Part shown: positions 22,061-33,120 of the stretch, one piece after another | Position numbering within the stretch: the stretch's first letter is position 1 | Layout: the number at the start of each line of letters is the position of its first letter | NCBI GenBank assembly: GCA_958510875.1 | Contig: OY294068.1 | Location: forward strand, 19,758,297 to 19,822,296 | Direction: 5' to 3' | DNA length: 64,000 nucleotides | Source: Endomychus coccineus | Taxonomy: Eukaryota > Arthropoda > Insecta > Coleoptera > Endomychidae | Made by a program: the position numbers and the translations under genes | Notes under the pieces: model-generated | The model's database searches: none | What the model was told of the DNA's origin: nothing | Seen by the model: only the letters and a program-made list of their open reading frames with translations

Positions 22061-23230
22061 AGAACAACCTCGAAATAGAAGCGGTAACTACGGATCTGAC
22101 ACTGAACAACCATGACTCTTAGAATATACGGTCTAGCATAGCTGACGTCACTGGAGTTAACCGATCGTACTACAGCGGCACTTTCTAAGCCGTTAAGTGG
22201 AATTTACATGTTACAGATTATATATAAAATTTTTGTACTGACTCTGGTATCACTAGATGGTTGAAAAGTTATAATTATATACATCAATGAATATAACTAC
22301 AAGTCAGATATAAATATGGTACATAAGCTAATATATGTAATTTGTGATTAAATTTCCAGATCACATATTAGATATTAAATAATTCACAGCAGAAATTTGC
22401 ATTTCATTCACATTCGCACATCAACCAAGCGGTTACAAAATTGTTATTCTAAAGCGGTCTAATAGTTGGAGAAATTATTCCTGAGTTGACACTGTTGACA
22501 GCGTTAATTTTCAGGAGTCTTCCGTTTCATTGGAACCATTTTACGAGAGTTATTCGTTTAGTGCCTTTGGATGAGGGCATGGCTTTTGAAGCTAGAACGC
22601 ATACCAACGAAAAGTGTTCAAGTTTAAGCGGGGAGTATCTTAACAACACGTGGACCCTTTTATCTCATTAGTTTGAAGCTACCTTTAACACTTAGATCAT
22701 ATTCCAGCTTCAACGAACTTTGAGCAGATATTATGTAAATTTCCCTCAAATCTGGGCCTCACCTTAAATTGAATTAGGCCTAAAACCTTTTTGTTATGAA
22801 AATTGAAATATACGGTAACTTGATTTGGAATCTACTTCCCACGTACGACACATATACAGGATATCTTCCGGGAAATAAACAGCAATATTCAAAAATGGCA
22901 TACAAGTCACACGATTTTATACAAGAGGGGGGGGGGGGGCAGGTGAGTCTAATGAATACATACGAGAAGATATGAAAGGAAGTCGTTATATTGACGTGTC
23001 GTCTTTGATTGACATTGGATTGGATGTTTTCTTATTCCTATAACTCCTAAAATGTTCTTCAACTCTACTAGAGAAAGAATTATTATTAGTAGGATCTACA
23101 TAACAGCTTCGAGAAGACACATAATTCAACCTATACACTACAGATTTCAATTCTTTTTCTGACGACTTTTTTGTTATGAAAAAAAATAATCAAGAGATGT
23201 AAAAAAAAGAATGACATCTGGAGTCTAAAA
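22061..23230. other. no gene recognised
   Basis: Background sequence. A G homopolymer run of 12-14 bases starts near 22926. Confidence 0.5.
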
Positions 23231-23233
23231 GTC

Positions 23234-23419
23234 AAATTATGGATCTTGTCCAAGCTTTCATGTAGGTCAAAGTTGTATTTCTCTTACCAATAGAGCGGGT
23301 GAAGATTATAGGAGTTATAGGAATGAAAAACGTAACTCTCATTTAGCCAAACATTTGTTAGAGTCATGCCACCAATTTAATCAGAAGTTTGAAAATATTG
23401 TAAATGAAGAAACCTAGAA
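23234..23419 (+). pseudogene. Penelope-like element GIY-YIG endonuclease fragment
   Basis: An uninterrupted frame after a TAA reads 'NYGSCPSFHVGQSCISLTNR', corresponding to the Cys and Y-[IV]-GQT motifs of the PLE nuclease. It continues 'SYRNEKRNSHLAKHLLESCH' and 'QFNQKFENI'. It stops at TAG 23417-23419. It is homologous to 5100-5290 and to the coding part of 30152-30424. No RT is attached. Confidence 0.6.
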
Positions 23420-25092
23420 TACACTAAAATTAGCAAATATAACCGCAGTAATTTTTTACTCAATGGGGTAGATTTTCCATACTCTCCGTCTCATAAACAA
23501 CCTGCAGAGAATGAATTACTAGATTTTAATCCGTTAGTGTAACCAGCCTGTACTCTTGTAATCCAAAAATGAACTGTAATCCAATCAATGAAACAGCTCC
23601 CTTGGTCACTTTCTCTTTATATATTGCAATATATCCAAAAAAAAATTAAAATTTCTTAGATTATCATAAAAAACCTAGTTATAAAAAACAAATCAAGAAC
23701 GTTTTTATAACTATTATGAAGCGTTTCTTCATAACGTTTTTCTAAATTTATTTTGAATAAAATTATTCATAACAAAATTTTAAAATTGAATTTTCTTACA
23801 AAATTTCACGAAAAAAAAAGATTAAAAAGTAAATTCCTTACTTCAACAAAACTTTATTCATTAAAGTAATACATATTTTTCAAAATTCTTTTTCAATACT
23901 AATGAAAAATAGTTATGTTATTTTCTTCTTAAAAAGATAAAAATTGAAACAATTCTTTTCATTTGGAACAAGAATTTTTTTAAATAATTTCTCATGCTTT
24001 AATTATGAATAATTAACTTATTCAATCCTTTTATATATTTAATAGAATAAAATTATACCAGTGAATAGAAAAAATTAATAAATTTGAGTGAAATTTTCAA
24101 TGAATTTATTCACAAATAAAATTTCAAAACTAAAAAAATTCACAAAATATTTATTATTATTCATACAAAACTTTGAATGAAAAATTATAGAAATATACCT
24201 TGAAATTCCTACTAAAAACCGATAAAAATGAAAAATTTTAATCAACTGAAACTATTCGCTAATAACAAATAGATAAACAAATATTTTATTTATTTTGAAC
24301 TTTAAATTATAAAAATAGATCATCATATGCCACAATGGTTATTTTTGAAGGGGAATTTCTCGATTTACTCAATACTACGATCAACAAATGATTCTGTATG
24401 GTAAATGGTTGAATGTTGAAACAAAGTCTCATAAATACTAAATTGAAGCAGTTCACATAACGTGTACTGATTCACGTAGTCTGTAGTTCTGGAATATACT
24501 CCAAGTCCAAATAATTCATCTCTGATGTTCCAGTTATACTTTGGAACTAAAGAGCATCGGAATAAGTAGCATAACGGCTGCGACAATTAATTTAAACGTT
24601 AATGCTTGTATTCATCAGAATTATTCATTTATAACAAACCGTTATGAAGAAGCGAACCCTTTTAAGAGTTTAACAATAAGACAATGAGAACACGTAACCC
24701 AAAAATCCAGTAGTATTCAAATCTGCTGTAGCAACATAGAACTCAGGAAGGAAATCAAACAAAGCAGGCTGAAACGGACACAGTGACAAGAGAAGAACAA
24801 TAAGTAAGCAAGTTTAGATACCAAGAGGCCTACGGACAACACCCTCACACTTCATTCAGAATTTCCAGCCACTCATTATATTTTACTGCCTCTTTTGCGT
24901 TGAATATGCTCGTAGACTTCGTATAAAGTATACAAAGAAACTTTCTAAATTGTAAAGGATTACAATACGAGACAAAATAAAGCGCAGGTTGAATTTCTCA
25001 TGAACCCTTCAAACATTCCATGAAGACTCAAACTCAGACTTGAAGAAGAATGGAATGTAATATTAAATTCTTGCTCGAATTTTCAAAAGGAG
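23420..25092. other. very AT-rich stretch, no gene recognised
   Basis: From about 23600 to 24310 the sequence is nearly all A and T with weak internal similarity (aaaattt-type words). No motif is recognisable in the short frame at 24365-24586. Confidence 0.5.
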
Positions 25093-25602
25093 AGTAGATG
25101 TACATGACGAGTCCTGGACCATTGATAAGAGATCTAAAAGATAGGCGATGGTGACGTCACGTGAACTGTCACGTGTCTGTGGTGAGATGACGCCTGTGGC
25201 AGGCTACGTCATCTATCTGTGGGGGTGGTTGTAAAGAGGTGTCACATGTGGTTATATAGAAGTTGTTTCTGAAGAGGTATCACATTAAACTGTCATATCG
25301 TCACATCTTACTGTCGTGGCGGAACTGTCATGGTGGGCTCACGTGACTGACGCCATGACAGTTCGATGTGACAGACGCCATGATAGTTCAATGTGACACC
25401 TCTTCACATACAACCTGTATATAACCACATGTAATTAATACCTCTTTACAAAATACTTATATACAACCACCCTTACAGACAGCTGAAGTAGCCCGCCACA
25501 GGCGCCATCTCACCACAGTCACCTGACAGTTCACGTGACGTCATCATCGCTCATCTTTTAGATCTCTTATCAGTGGTCTAGGACTCGTCATGTACATCTA
25601 CT
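25093..25602. mobile_element. 510-bp palindromic (fold-back) element
   Basis: The left arm starts AGTAGATGTACATGACGAGT and the right arm ends in its reverse complement. By eye the arms pair over about 250 bp at roughly 85%, through 'gataagagatctaaaaga', 'gacgtcacgtgaactgtca' and 'tgtggtgagatg'. There is no coding sequence. The centre contains 'acgccatgacagttc', which also occurs in the fold-back complex at 51150-54420, so the two may be related. No target duplication is obvious. Confidence 0.75.
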
Positions 25603-25970
25603 GAACAGTTTATCTTCCAGAATATCATTGTTAGAATTGTATAATTAAAATTGGCTAATGAGGTCGAGTTAATATTGTGATAAGGAAATTTGAATGCGGA
25701 GGTATACTAGGAAGGCATAAGGGGGTTATACGTGATTTTACGTTATCAAGTGTAGTTCACATCTAATTGATCCGTTCAAATTTTTATTGTCATAATTTTC
25801 AATAACTTTCTATTGATTCTAGTGTATTTAATTTGAAATTTTTACTCTGGTTTTGTGAAATTTTAACTTCATCTAAATTTGGAAAACTGTTCCCTGCTTC
25901 TACAATATAGTTCGAGAAAGATGAATCTGTCTTAGTCTAAAAGATCAAAAATGTGCCTCATATCTATTTC
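25603..25970. other. no gene recognised; probable decayed PLE continuation
   Basis: This lies downstream of the minus-strand PLE RT. No GIY-YIG motif is readable on the minus strand. Confidence 0.35.
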
Positions 25971-27524
25971 CTATATTACGACTAGATCTACAGATGTGAA
26001 GGTTTTCACACTCTGAACAGGTTGATTTATATACTTCAGATTTATTAAACTCATTTGTTTTATCTTTAGCATCGAACAAAAATGGGGCAATTTATTCTGA
26101 GGTTTGAAGCTTACTTCTAGATTGGCAATAGTTGTATCTGTGAATACAGGTTTTCTATAAATTTTGGAAGTAATGATATTATTATGGTACGTGACGGTAA
26201 CGTCTAGGATATTCATTTTTTCATCTTTCTCAGTTTCTAAAGTGAACTTGATGTTGAACGTTGAATATTATCAATAAAGGATAAGAAAACATTCGTGATG
26301 TACCTTTAAAGAAGGATAAAGCATCGTCTACATATCTAAACCAACTATCAATATGTTTTTTAGCTAGGGGCGAACTCATTATAGTTCCTTCAATATAAGA
26401 CATGAAAATATCTGCCAAAACAGGACTTAATGGGGATCCCATTGCTAATCTATTATTTGGAATGAAAAACTGGTTATTACTTCGACAATAATTTTGGCTA
26501 AGGCATGTTGTATCTCGGATTTTAAAACGGCATTTGTATGTGATCTTTTCAGAATTTTTGATATCAAAATGTTACATTCATATTTGAAAACATATTTGAA
26601 ACATCGAGAGATACCAAAATTCCCTCTTTAGGGAAAGTTAATCTATTTGTTAGCTTTGAAAGTTTCAATGAGTTTTTTACTGCATGCTTAGGCTTGAAGT
26701 TACTATATTTTTGAAAATTTAATTTAATTTCACTGGCAAATTTTGTGTAGCGCTATCAACATACTATACTACGGGGCGGATAGGAGCATTTTGTTTGTGA
26801 TTTTTTATAAGGCCTTTAAGCTTAGAAGAATATGGTTACAGTTAATCAAAATACTCTTTTCCAATTTACTATTAAATAAAACTTGACTATTTTCTTCAAA
26901 ATGTATGGTTTCTAACTGGAACTGATTTGAGTCAAATCTGATGAAACAAATGTATTAATTTAATCGTCATTATCTATTTTATCTAGGATGATAGTTGCCT
27001 AAAGATTTTCAGCTTTCGTGAGCAAAAAATTGTTGGTTTTCGTTTTATGTTTGATAGATATTACGGAGAAGTGTTTTAAATCTGTATTTGGAATGGAGGC
27101 GTTTATTTATATATGTTTTAGTGTTATTTGGATTAGGTACATTCTTCAAAGCAACTTCTATTTCGGCAATCGTGGTTTCTAAACTAATTGTTCTGATATG
27201 AGGTGAATTACCGTTTGAATAGTCAATGATTATATCAATATATTCTACATTGGTGATACTAATATTGTTTTTACTATTGGGTTTTGATCTAGGACGATTT
27301 TCTATCTTTTTTGATTGTGTAAAGAATTATGAATGAATGAACGTGCTTACGTTATCTGTTACATAATCAACAAATAGATCAAATTCAACGAGATGGAGTT
27401 TGAAGGTTAGTTGAGAGTGTAATACTTTCAAGTAATGAGTGATAACATATCGTTTCTGATGGAGGCTCTTATTTTCTTTTTTCAACCACATGGTTTTGGC
27501 TGCTTTCAGAACTTTTTTCATCAT
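25971..27524 (-). pseudogene. Penelope-like element reverse transcriptase, decayed
   Basis: From the N-terminal side, the minus strand reads 'LTFKLHLVEFDLFVDYVTDN' (27420-27360), a conserved PLE pre-RT segment. Then come 'RLTFPKEGILVSLDVSNMF' (about 26650-26590), 'MGSPLSPVLADIFMSYIEG' (26442-26386, the PLE-specific palm motif) and 'WFRYVDDALSFF' (the YVDD catalytic box, about 26340). The tail 'MNILDVTVTYHN' and 'KIYRKPVFTDTTI' (26216-26120) is diagnostic for PLE. Frames are broken at several points, and the GIY-YIG endonuclease is missing. A PLE terminal-repeat remnant lies head-to-head at 27555-27660. Confidence 0.8.
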
Positions 27525-27554
27525 TTACGGAATTAGATCTTGATTCGAGATATG

Positions 27555-27660
27555 TTTTGGAGTAACACCTCGGTGAATATATGTGATGAAAAACCAAGTA
27601 AAAGTGTCTTATCTTATTATATCAATATGATAAATTATGAGAAAGTAATATTGAAATCCT
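27555..27660 (+). repeat. PLE terminal-repeat remnant with deleted hammerhead core
   Basis: 'gtgatgaaaaaccaagta' followed by 'ttattatatcaatatgataaatta' parallels 250-295 and 30680-30735. The preceding 'ttttggagtaacacctcggtg' looks like the stem II region of the motif, but the GAAA and cleavage-site part is missing. Its orientation is opposite to the adjoining RT. Confidence 0.4.
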
Positions 27661-29479
27661 GAGAACCTCCAGTAATTTGAGCACTCAGAATAATAATGAC
27701 CAAAGAAGGAGAGCGTGTGTTTTCCTTTGCACATCCGCTTGTTTGTCCATAGTAATTTTTGTCAAAATAAAAGACGCTTACTTGAATAGTAAAATCGATT
27801 GAAGACTAATTGTGATTCCTTAATACACTCACCATTGCAACTAACTAACTAACAGTATAATTAAAGTAGAGTAAAAAGCGGAATTGATGGGAAAAAATTA
27901 GTAGCAACTATTGATTCAGATTGTCCAATTCTGAACAGGATATCAGTACAATGTATTAATATCAGATTACCGGTGGAACAAGCACATTCACTCAATCGGA
28001 GGTGCTTGCAAATGTTGTAAATCAAATGGACCCCAATTATTATAGTATTATCGCCTCTAGCCGAGCCTATGTCTTCCAGTTACAGCAGTTAGAGCAGACT
28101 AATGACCTGAACGTACGTGTTTAATATCGTTAACAGCCTCACCATATTTAAGCTGCTTATCTAGAACAGTATAAGGTATTCGCCCTGATTAATGAAAACT
28201 GGTAAAACGAGATTCTACTTTATATTGTAATCAAATATCCTATTGAACTCTCAAAACTATACAACAGAGGAAGTACACCTCCGCAAATTTCAATTTGAAT
28301 TTGATACATAACAGTAGTACATTATTTTATTTGGAAAAATTGTGCTCAACATTTTCCCTTCACGGCAAGGAGGAAAAGCCAAAAAGTTCATTGATTCATC
28401 CGAAAGATGCATATATTCTGAAATATATGAAGTGAAAGGCAACTAATATTAACGTTTCTGGAAATAGTCACCAATTGCGATTCCAATTTTATGTATAAAA
28501 AAGTTTATTTGCATGTGCTTACGCTATCAAGCGTAACTGGATTTTTTGAACATGGTTGGGAAAGATCTTGGTTCTTCAAGACGGAGATGATACATTTCCT
28601 CATCTCTACCGTAAAGTGATACAATTTCTTCACATTCATTGTTACGCTTTCCACATTTCAACATGAAAAATGAAATGATGGAACCCATAAGGCCGATCAA
28701 AAGTGTGAAAAACTAGGGGTCATTACTATAATTTTATAGATCGCACGAGAATGCAAAATTCTTTTTGCATCGTGTTCAGGACGGCTTACTCATCATTAGT
28801 AGGAAAAATGGGGCTCATGATTATAACTATTAATAAGCAATGAAATAGCATCTTCAATTATAATAATTTGTAATTAATGAATTGTCTTTTATAAGAAATG
28901 GAATATCTCAGGCTCTCTTAATCCAAAGTTTCTGGAATTTGGTACCAGGGTTTGTTTTGGTAAGCTCAACCCTAATTCGAAAATGAAAAATCTGGCCCGT
29001 AAGCTGGATAACTACGGAAAACGACGAACAAAAAAACTTTTTCTCAGACTGTTATATTCAAATCATGAGATGACGTTATGTGTCTTGGTACAATTTCCAC
29101 TAAAAGAAGCAGATTTGGTGGCAAATGGAATATTGAGTATTAATTCATGGTCATAAAATCAAAACCGACGACAGTTTTCCGGAAATCTTCGGAAATTGAG
29201 AATTTACCATTTCTATATAACAAACTTCAATTATTTTGTTTTTCGAACAATTTTTGTCAGTGTTATTAGAATAATAAGGTACCACCCTCATGGTCTTCTG
29301 TACAAGTTTCACTAAAAGAAAGGAAATTCTGGAAAATTGGTGAAAATTGCGTCGTTTTCCTTCATATTTAATTTAATTATTGAACTAGCGGCACAGTACA
29401 ATGAAAAAGCTTCTTTCTCGATCGCCAAAACGAAATAGGCAAACGTACATAACCACGCGCTTTTCCTACACACTGAATT
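27661..29479. other. no gene recognised
   Basis: Background sequence. Between about 29080 and 29320 a phrase of the type 'ggtac.a.tttc.actaaaagaa' occurs twice, suggesting a small diverged direct repeat. Confidence 0.4.
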
Positions 29480-30040
29480 TTCAAAAGTCACAGAGTGAAC
29501 ACTTTATTTGAATACCAGAATTCTTTCAAAGAATCTTTAGACAAAATTATTGACGAAGACGAGATGGTTTCAGTTACGATTAGTGAAGCAACTGGCTTAT
29601 CGAAACATTTGAATTACCCGTAATTTCTCTACTAGTTGAAAATATTTCATTCCATCATGCCACATGTTGAAACATTAGTTATTCAACTCAAATGCGCGGA
29701 ATTTACAGTGCTCAACAGCAAAAATCAATTGAGCAATTCCAACAACGAATTATTCGAATTAGAAATTCTACTGACAATGACCATCAAGAACTCCATCAAT
29801 AATGTTAGAAATAGACAAAAAAAGGCATCTGGAGATAACAGAGCTGTTATTACAAAGGAAGTATGTGACACTATCTCAAACCAAATTAGTGATTTTTTCT
29901 TGTACCCTCTTCAATAACTCACGAGCCGTCACTGGAACCGTTTCGTCGAAGTACCTGTCAAAGCAAGTAGTTGTACTCCGATATTATGTTGAGACGATAG
30001 CAGAAGTCGGTACAACTTTCATAATGTGTATATAATTCAG
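29480..30040 (+). pseudogene. hAT-type (ZMYM1-like) transposase fragment
   Basis: The plus strand reads 'SFKESLDKIIDEDEMVSVTI', 'EATGLSKHLNYP' and then 'LKIFHSIMPHVETLVIQL', the conserved LFH-x-IMPHV-x-x-L motif of ZMYM1-like hAT proteins. Further on 'NRAVITKEVCDTISNQI' matches their KEVCD motif. Stops separate the first and second segments (around 29620), and the region beyond 'SDFFLYPLQ' loses similarity. Neither the zinc finger nor the C-terminal dimerisation region is visible. Confidence 0.6.
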
Positions 30041-30085
30041 ATTATTTTAAAAGAGCCATGACTTATTTTGATTATATGAAAGAAT

Positions 30086-30190
30086 AAACGAGCGAAAATG
30101 TTCTTCGTATCTTAATTTGTAATTACGACAAGTTCTACCTATATATGTCGTAATTTCAGATTAAGATACGAAGAACATTTTCGCTCGTTT
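30086..30190. repeat. 45-bp inverted repeat at the PLE fragment boundary
   Basis: Positions 30086-30130 and 30146-30190 are reverse complements with two mismatches in 45, separated by 15 bp. The right arm is the start of the PLE GIY-YIG reading frame that encodes 'RYEEHFRS'. The left arm is therefore an inverted copy of PLE coding sequence. PLE insertions are known for such short inverted 5' pieces. Confidence 0.9.
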
Positions 30191-30424
30191 GGACTCAACA
30201 AAATTGACTCAACCTTTGCTAATCATTTTTTACAAACTGGTCATAATTTCCCTAATTTAGATATGTCAAGCATTTTACATATACAAACCAGAGGTTTCAA
30301 ATTGAATATATTAGAATCAATAGAGATTTATAAAGGTGTCAAAAACTCTAATAATAATATCCTCAATGATCAGTTAGACCTATATGAAAGTGATCTTTTC
30401 ATGTGTCTTTTAAACCGCTCTTAA
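30152..30424 (+). pseudogene. Penelope-like element GIY-YIG endonuclease C-terminus
   Basis: An open frame reads 'RLRYEEHFRSFGLNKIDSTF', 'ANHFLQTGHNFPNLD', 'RGFKLNILESIEIYK' and 'ILNDQLDLYESDLF', ending in TAA at 30422-30424. These are the last conserved PLE nuclease segments (R-Y-x-EH, A-x-H-x-L-x-TGH, L-x-x-LE-x-x-EI, ND-Q-x-DL), and the frame ends where PLE proteins normally end. The N-terminal part with the GIY and YIG residues is replaced by the inverted copy described at 30086-30190, so this is a 5'-truncated insertion. A matching 'ILNGQLDLYQSKYF' fragment is at 50985-51035. Confidence 0.75.
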
Positions 30425-30750
30425 AATAATTCTTAGAATATTAAATTATAATCATACTAATTCACAAATTGTTGCTATGTTTACTATGTACCTAATACTG
30501 TACTTCCCTAGCATCTACCTTTTTCTGGAATTTCCGTTGATCCCTTAATCTTAACCCTACTTTACTCTACTCTATTTATATTTGAACTGTTTCATTGATT
30601 TCTTCATAATTTTCTAATTGTTTGATAATGGCACTTCGGTGTTGAAACTATAGTTACGTTTTCACGTTATTATTAATAAAAGTGGTATAAAAACAAAGTA
30701 GTTATTCTTTCATATAATCAAAATGATAAATTACCATGAAGTAACGGCTT
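30425..30750 (+). repeat. PLE 3' untranslated region and terminal repeat
   Basis: This follows directly after the endonuclease stop. It contains the hammerhead-like motif at 30616-30661, then 'gtataaaaacaaagta' and 'ttattctttcatataatca', which align with the copy at 120-300. The proximity to PLE coding sequence anchors the identity of this repeat family. Confidence 0.55.
30616..30661 (+). ncRNA. hammerhead-ribozyme-like motif, second PLE copy
   Basis: The core is TTGATAA (30622-30628). Stem II is GGCAC (30630-30634) with GTGTT (30639-30643) around a TTCG loop, then GAA. Helix III is AC/GT around TATA, and the expected cleavage base is T30655. Relative to 190-233, stem II differs only by a C to U change that still permits G-U pairing, and both loops differ. 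Helix I is weak here (aattgt against acgttt). The core carries A instead of the invariant G8, so this copy is probably inactive. Confidence 0.4.
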
Positions 30751-31517
30751 ACACCATCGATTTTTTGAGCTATGACTTAATCAATTTGATCATACTAGTC
30801 TTTGAACACTTGTACAACATAACTACTATGTTCTGATTGCCAACAAATGCCTATTGGAATATTGCATTTTCGAATGACAGAGGGTTACTTCATGTTATCT
30901 CATCTATTTTATTTGTAGGAGATTGAAATGATTCACACATGGTACATAGAACAACATATCCATTCTGGGTGCTGATTAATTCTCGAACGCCGAAAACCCG
31001 TATTGTAGAACATCATGAATTGTTGAAGATGGGACGCTAATACACTAAATAAATAATTAATTTTACTTGTTCGTGAAACAAAGGGTATCGACAAAAGGGT
31101 TCGCGTTTTCCAATACAAAAGCCTGCCCTTCTTATGCGGGCTTAATGAAGACGGCACTTCAAAAGGATCTACGTGTATATCGAGGTTAAGGCTATAATAC
31201 TATCAATAAAGCATGCATACCAAATTTGATGTTGTGAAATCTCAGTATTGTTCTCCGTATGATCCTAGTTAGATGAATATGTTATTGAAAGCTAAGATGC
31301 GTTTCTAAGTTCAAAAGATGTTTTATTCATCAATATTATTCCAGTGATTCATTGGAGGTTCAGATGGAATACGATGCCACTAAATGCAAATAGATATTAT
31401 ACTGACAAAAATCAATTCGTCAATAATACAATTAGTATTACTTATCAGGCTCGTAACCTTCTCATCAAGTATCTGGATATGTAAAAAGGTGTCGAAAATG
31501 GGGACAATGTCATTTCT
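30751..31517. other. no gene recognised
   Basis: Background sequence. Confidence 0.5.
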
Positions 31518-32297
31518 AGTCCAGGCAATAAGCACGGAAAAAGACCATAATAAAAAAAAATATATAGTAAACTAGAATTTCAATTTTTTTTTTGCATTTT
31601 GTTCCTTATACCCCATAGATAATTCATGACTATCAAGACCGCGGGGGTCGACATTCCTACCCCCTCAAAACGGAGTTTCAACCCAAATTATTCTTTATTA
31701 TTCACAAACGTCTCAGGAAAATCTCAAATTTCCCGAATTTTCCATTTGGAGAGACTTTTTTGGGAAAAATTACAGCGGAATCGTGATCAGCGACCCAAAA
31801 AACCTACTAGAGGTAATTTCTGCAACAAAATTATTCTTTATCATTCACAAACGTCTCAGGAAAATCTCAATTTTCCCGAATTTTCCACCTGGAGAGACTT
31901 TTTTGGGAAAAATTACAGCGGAAGCGTGATCAACGACCCAAAAAATCTACTAGAGGTAATTTTTGCAACAAACTTATAAGTTACATTATATGTAACGTTT
32001 CCAAATTTTCCATCTGGAGCGAGTTTTCCGAGAAAACTAACTGCGGAATCGTGATCAGCGACCCAACAAACATACTAGGGGTCCTTTTCGGCTCTTAATT
32101 CATTAATTTTGGATTGTTTTTATAAGAATGCTCCTCTGAGGGGTTGAAACTCCGTTTTGGGGAGGTAGAAAGGTCGACCCCCGCGGTCTTGATAGTCATG
32201 AATGATCTATGGGGTAATAGGAACAAATTGCGAAAAAAATTTTGGAATTCTAGCTTACTATATTTTTTTTTCTATTTTCTTGTTCGTTGCCTGGACT
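31518..32297. mobile_element. palindromic element with internal tandem repeats
   Basis: The arms 31518-31688 and 32128-32297 are inverted repeats. They share AGTCCAGGCAA at the outer tips, 'atatagtaa.ctagaatt' further in, then 'catgactatcaagaccgcgg' and 'aaaacggagtttcaaccc' at the inner ends. The middle, 31688-32095, holds a 143-bp direct repeat. Open frames across it (31626-31979, 32144-32434) are shadows of the repeat. The structure resembles a fold-back transposon; no target duplication was found. Confidence 0.7.
31688..32095. repeat. 143-bp tandem repeat, about 2.8 units
   Basis: Units start at about 31688, 31831 and 31974. Each contains 'ttttcca' near 'ggag.gagtttt', then 'gcggaa.cgtgatca.cgaccca', then 'ctag.ggt'. 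The first two units are nearly identical and the third is diverged. Confidence 0.85.
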
Positions 32298-33120
32298 ATT
32301 CTGAATGTACAGCAACTGCTGAGCCAAGTATTGATATTTTCCTCATTCAAGCCAGTGAAGAAGATTCTCGGCGAATCTGGATTTCCAAAGACTCATATTG
32401 GTTGATATTTTTTCTTCGAAAAACATCTGTATAGTAATAATAATGATAATAATAATAATTGTTTCTATTTCCAAACAAAAATAAATAACAAGTTAGCAAA
32501 CCACAAGGGCAAGTTCACTACAAGGTGTTCTACCACTTAACCCTTGATTATCGAATAATATTGTTCAAGAGGAAATTATAATAAGACTGCATTGTATTTT
32601 TTGTATTTTTTGTACAAAATATATAAGGTTTCATGATCTATTCCATTCAGAATTTTTATGCTACAAGATAATGATTCTGTATACATCTTTCAATCTGCTT
32701 TAGAACATGCAATTTATAAATATCACGTACAAGATTATATGATTTATATATATTAAAACTAAAGCTTCTTTCAAGGGAAGCCGTTCTATGAAACAGGTAG
32801 GATACTTATTGTACGTGGTGGGATCCTCAGTTTTGTAAATAGGGGTAATCAAAACATCTTCACATGAGGAAGAATATGTGGACAACATAACTTGATAAAA
32901 ATCCTGCAGATTGTCCTTCAGTCTGAACTATTGGTTCTCTGACTTCCACGAAGGATACAAGATTGAGCTCAAAATTACTTTTCCGCAGCTTGTGTGATTT
33001 GTAGTAATTTGTGATGAATTCTCTATCAACAGTGTTTGTTTTTAGAATACTATCCAGAAAATAATTATTAATATCATCAACATTTTAGAGATGATTTGGA
33101 ATGAAAGAATGTTTATTTTT
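32298..33120. other. no gene recognised
   Basis: Contains an impure TAA/ATA microsatellite near 32432-32460 and otherwise background. Confidence 0.5.

Noticed and set aside
31626..31979. A 117-codon protein-coding gene
   Set aside because: The frame spans two copies of the 143-bp tandem repeat, so its internal repetition and length come from that repeat.
31688..32095. A CRISPR array
   Set aside because: Units are 143 bp, directly adjoining and lack unique spacers; the context is eukaryotic.
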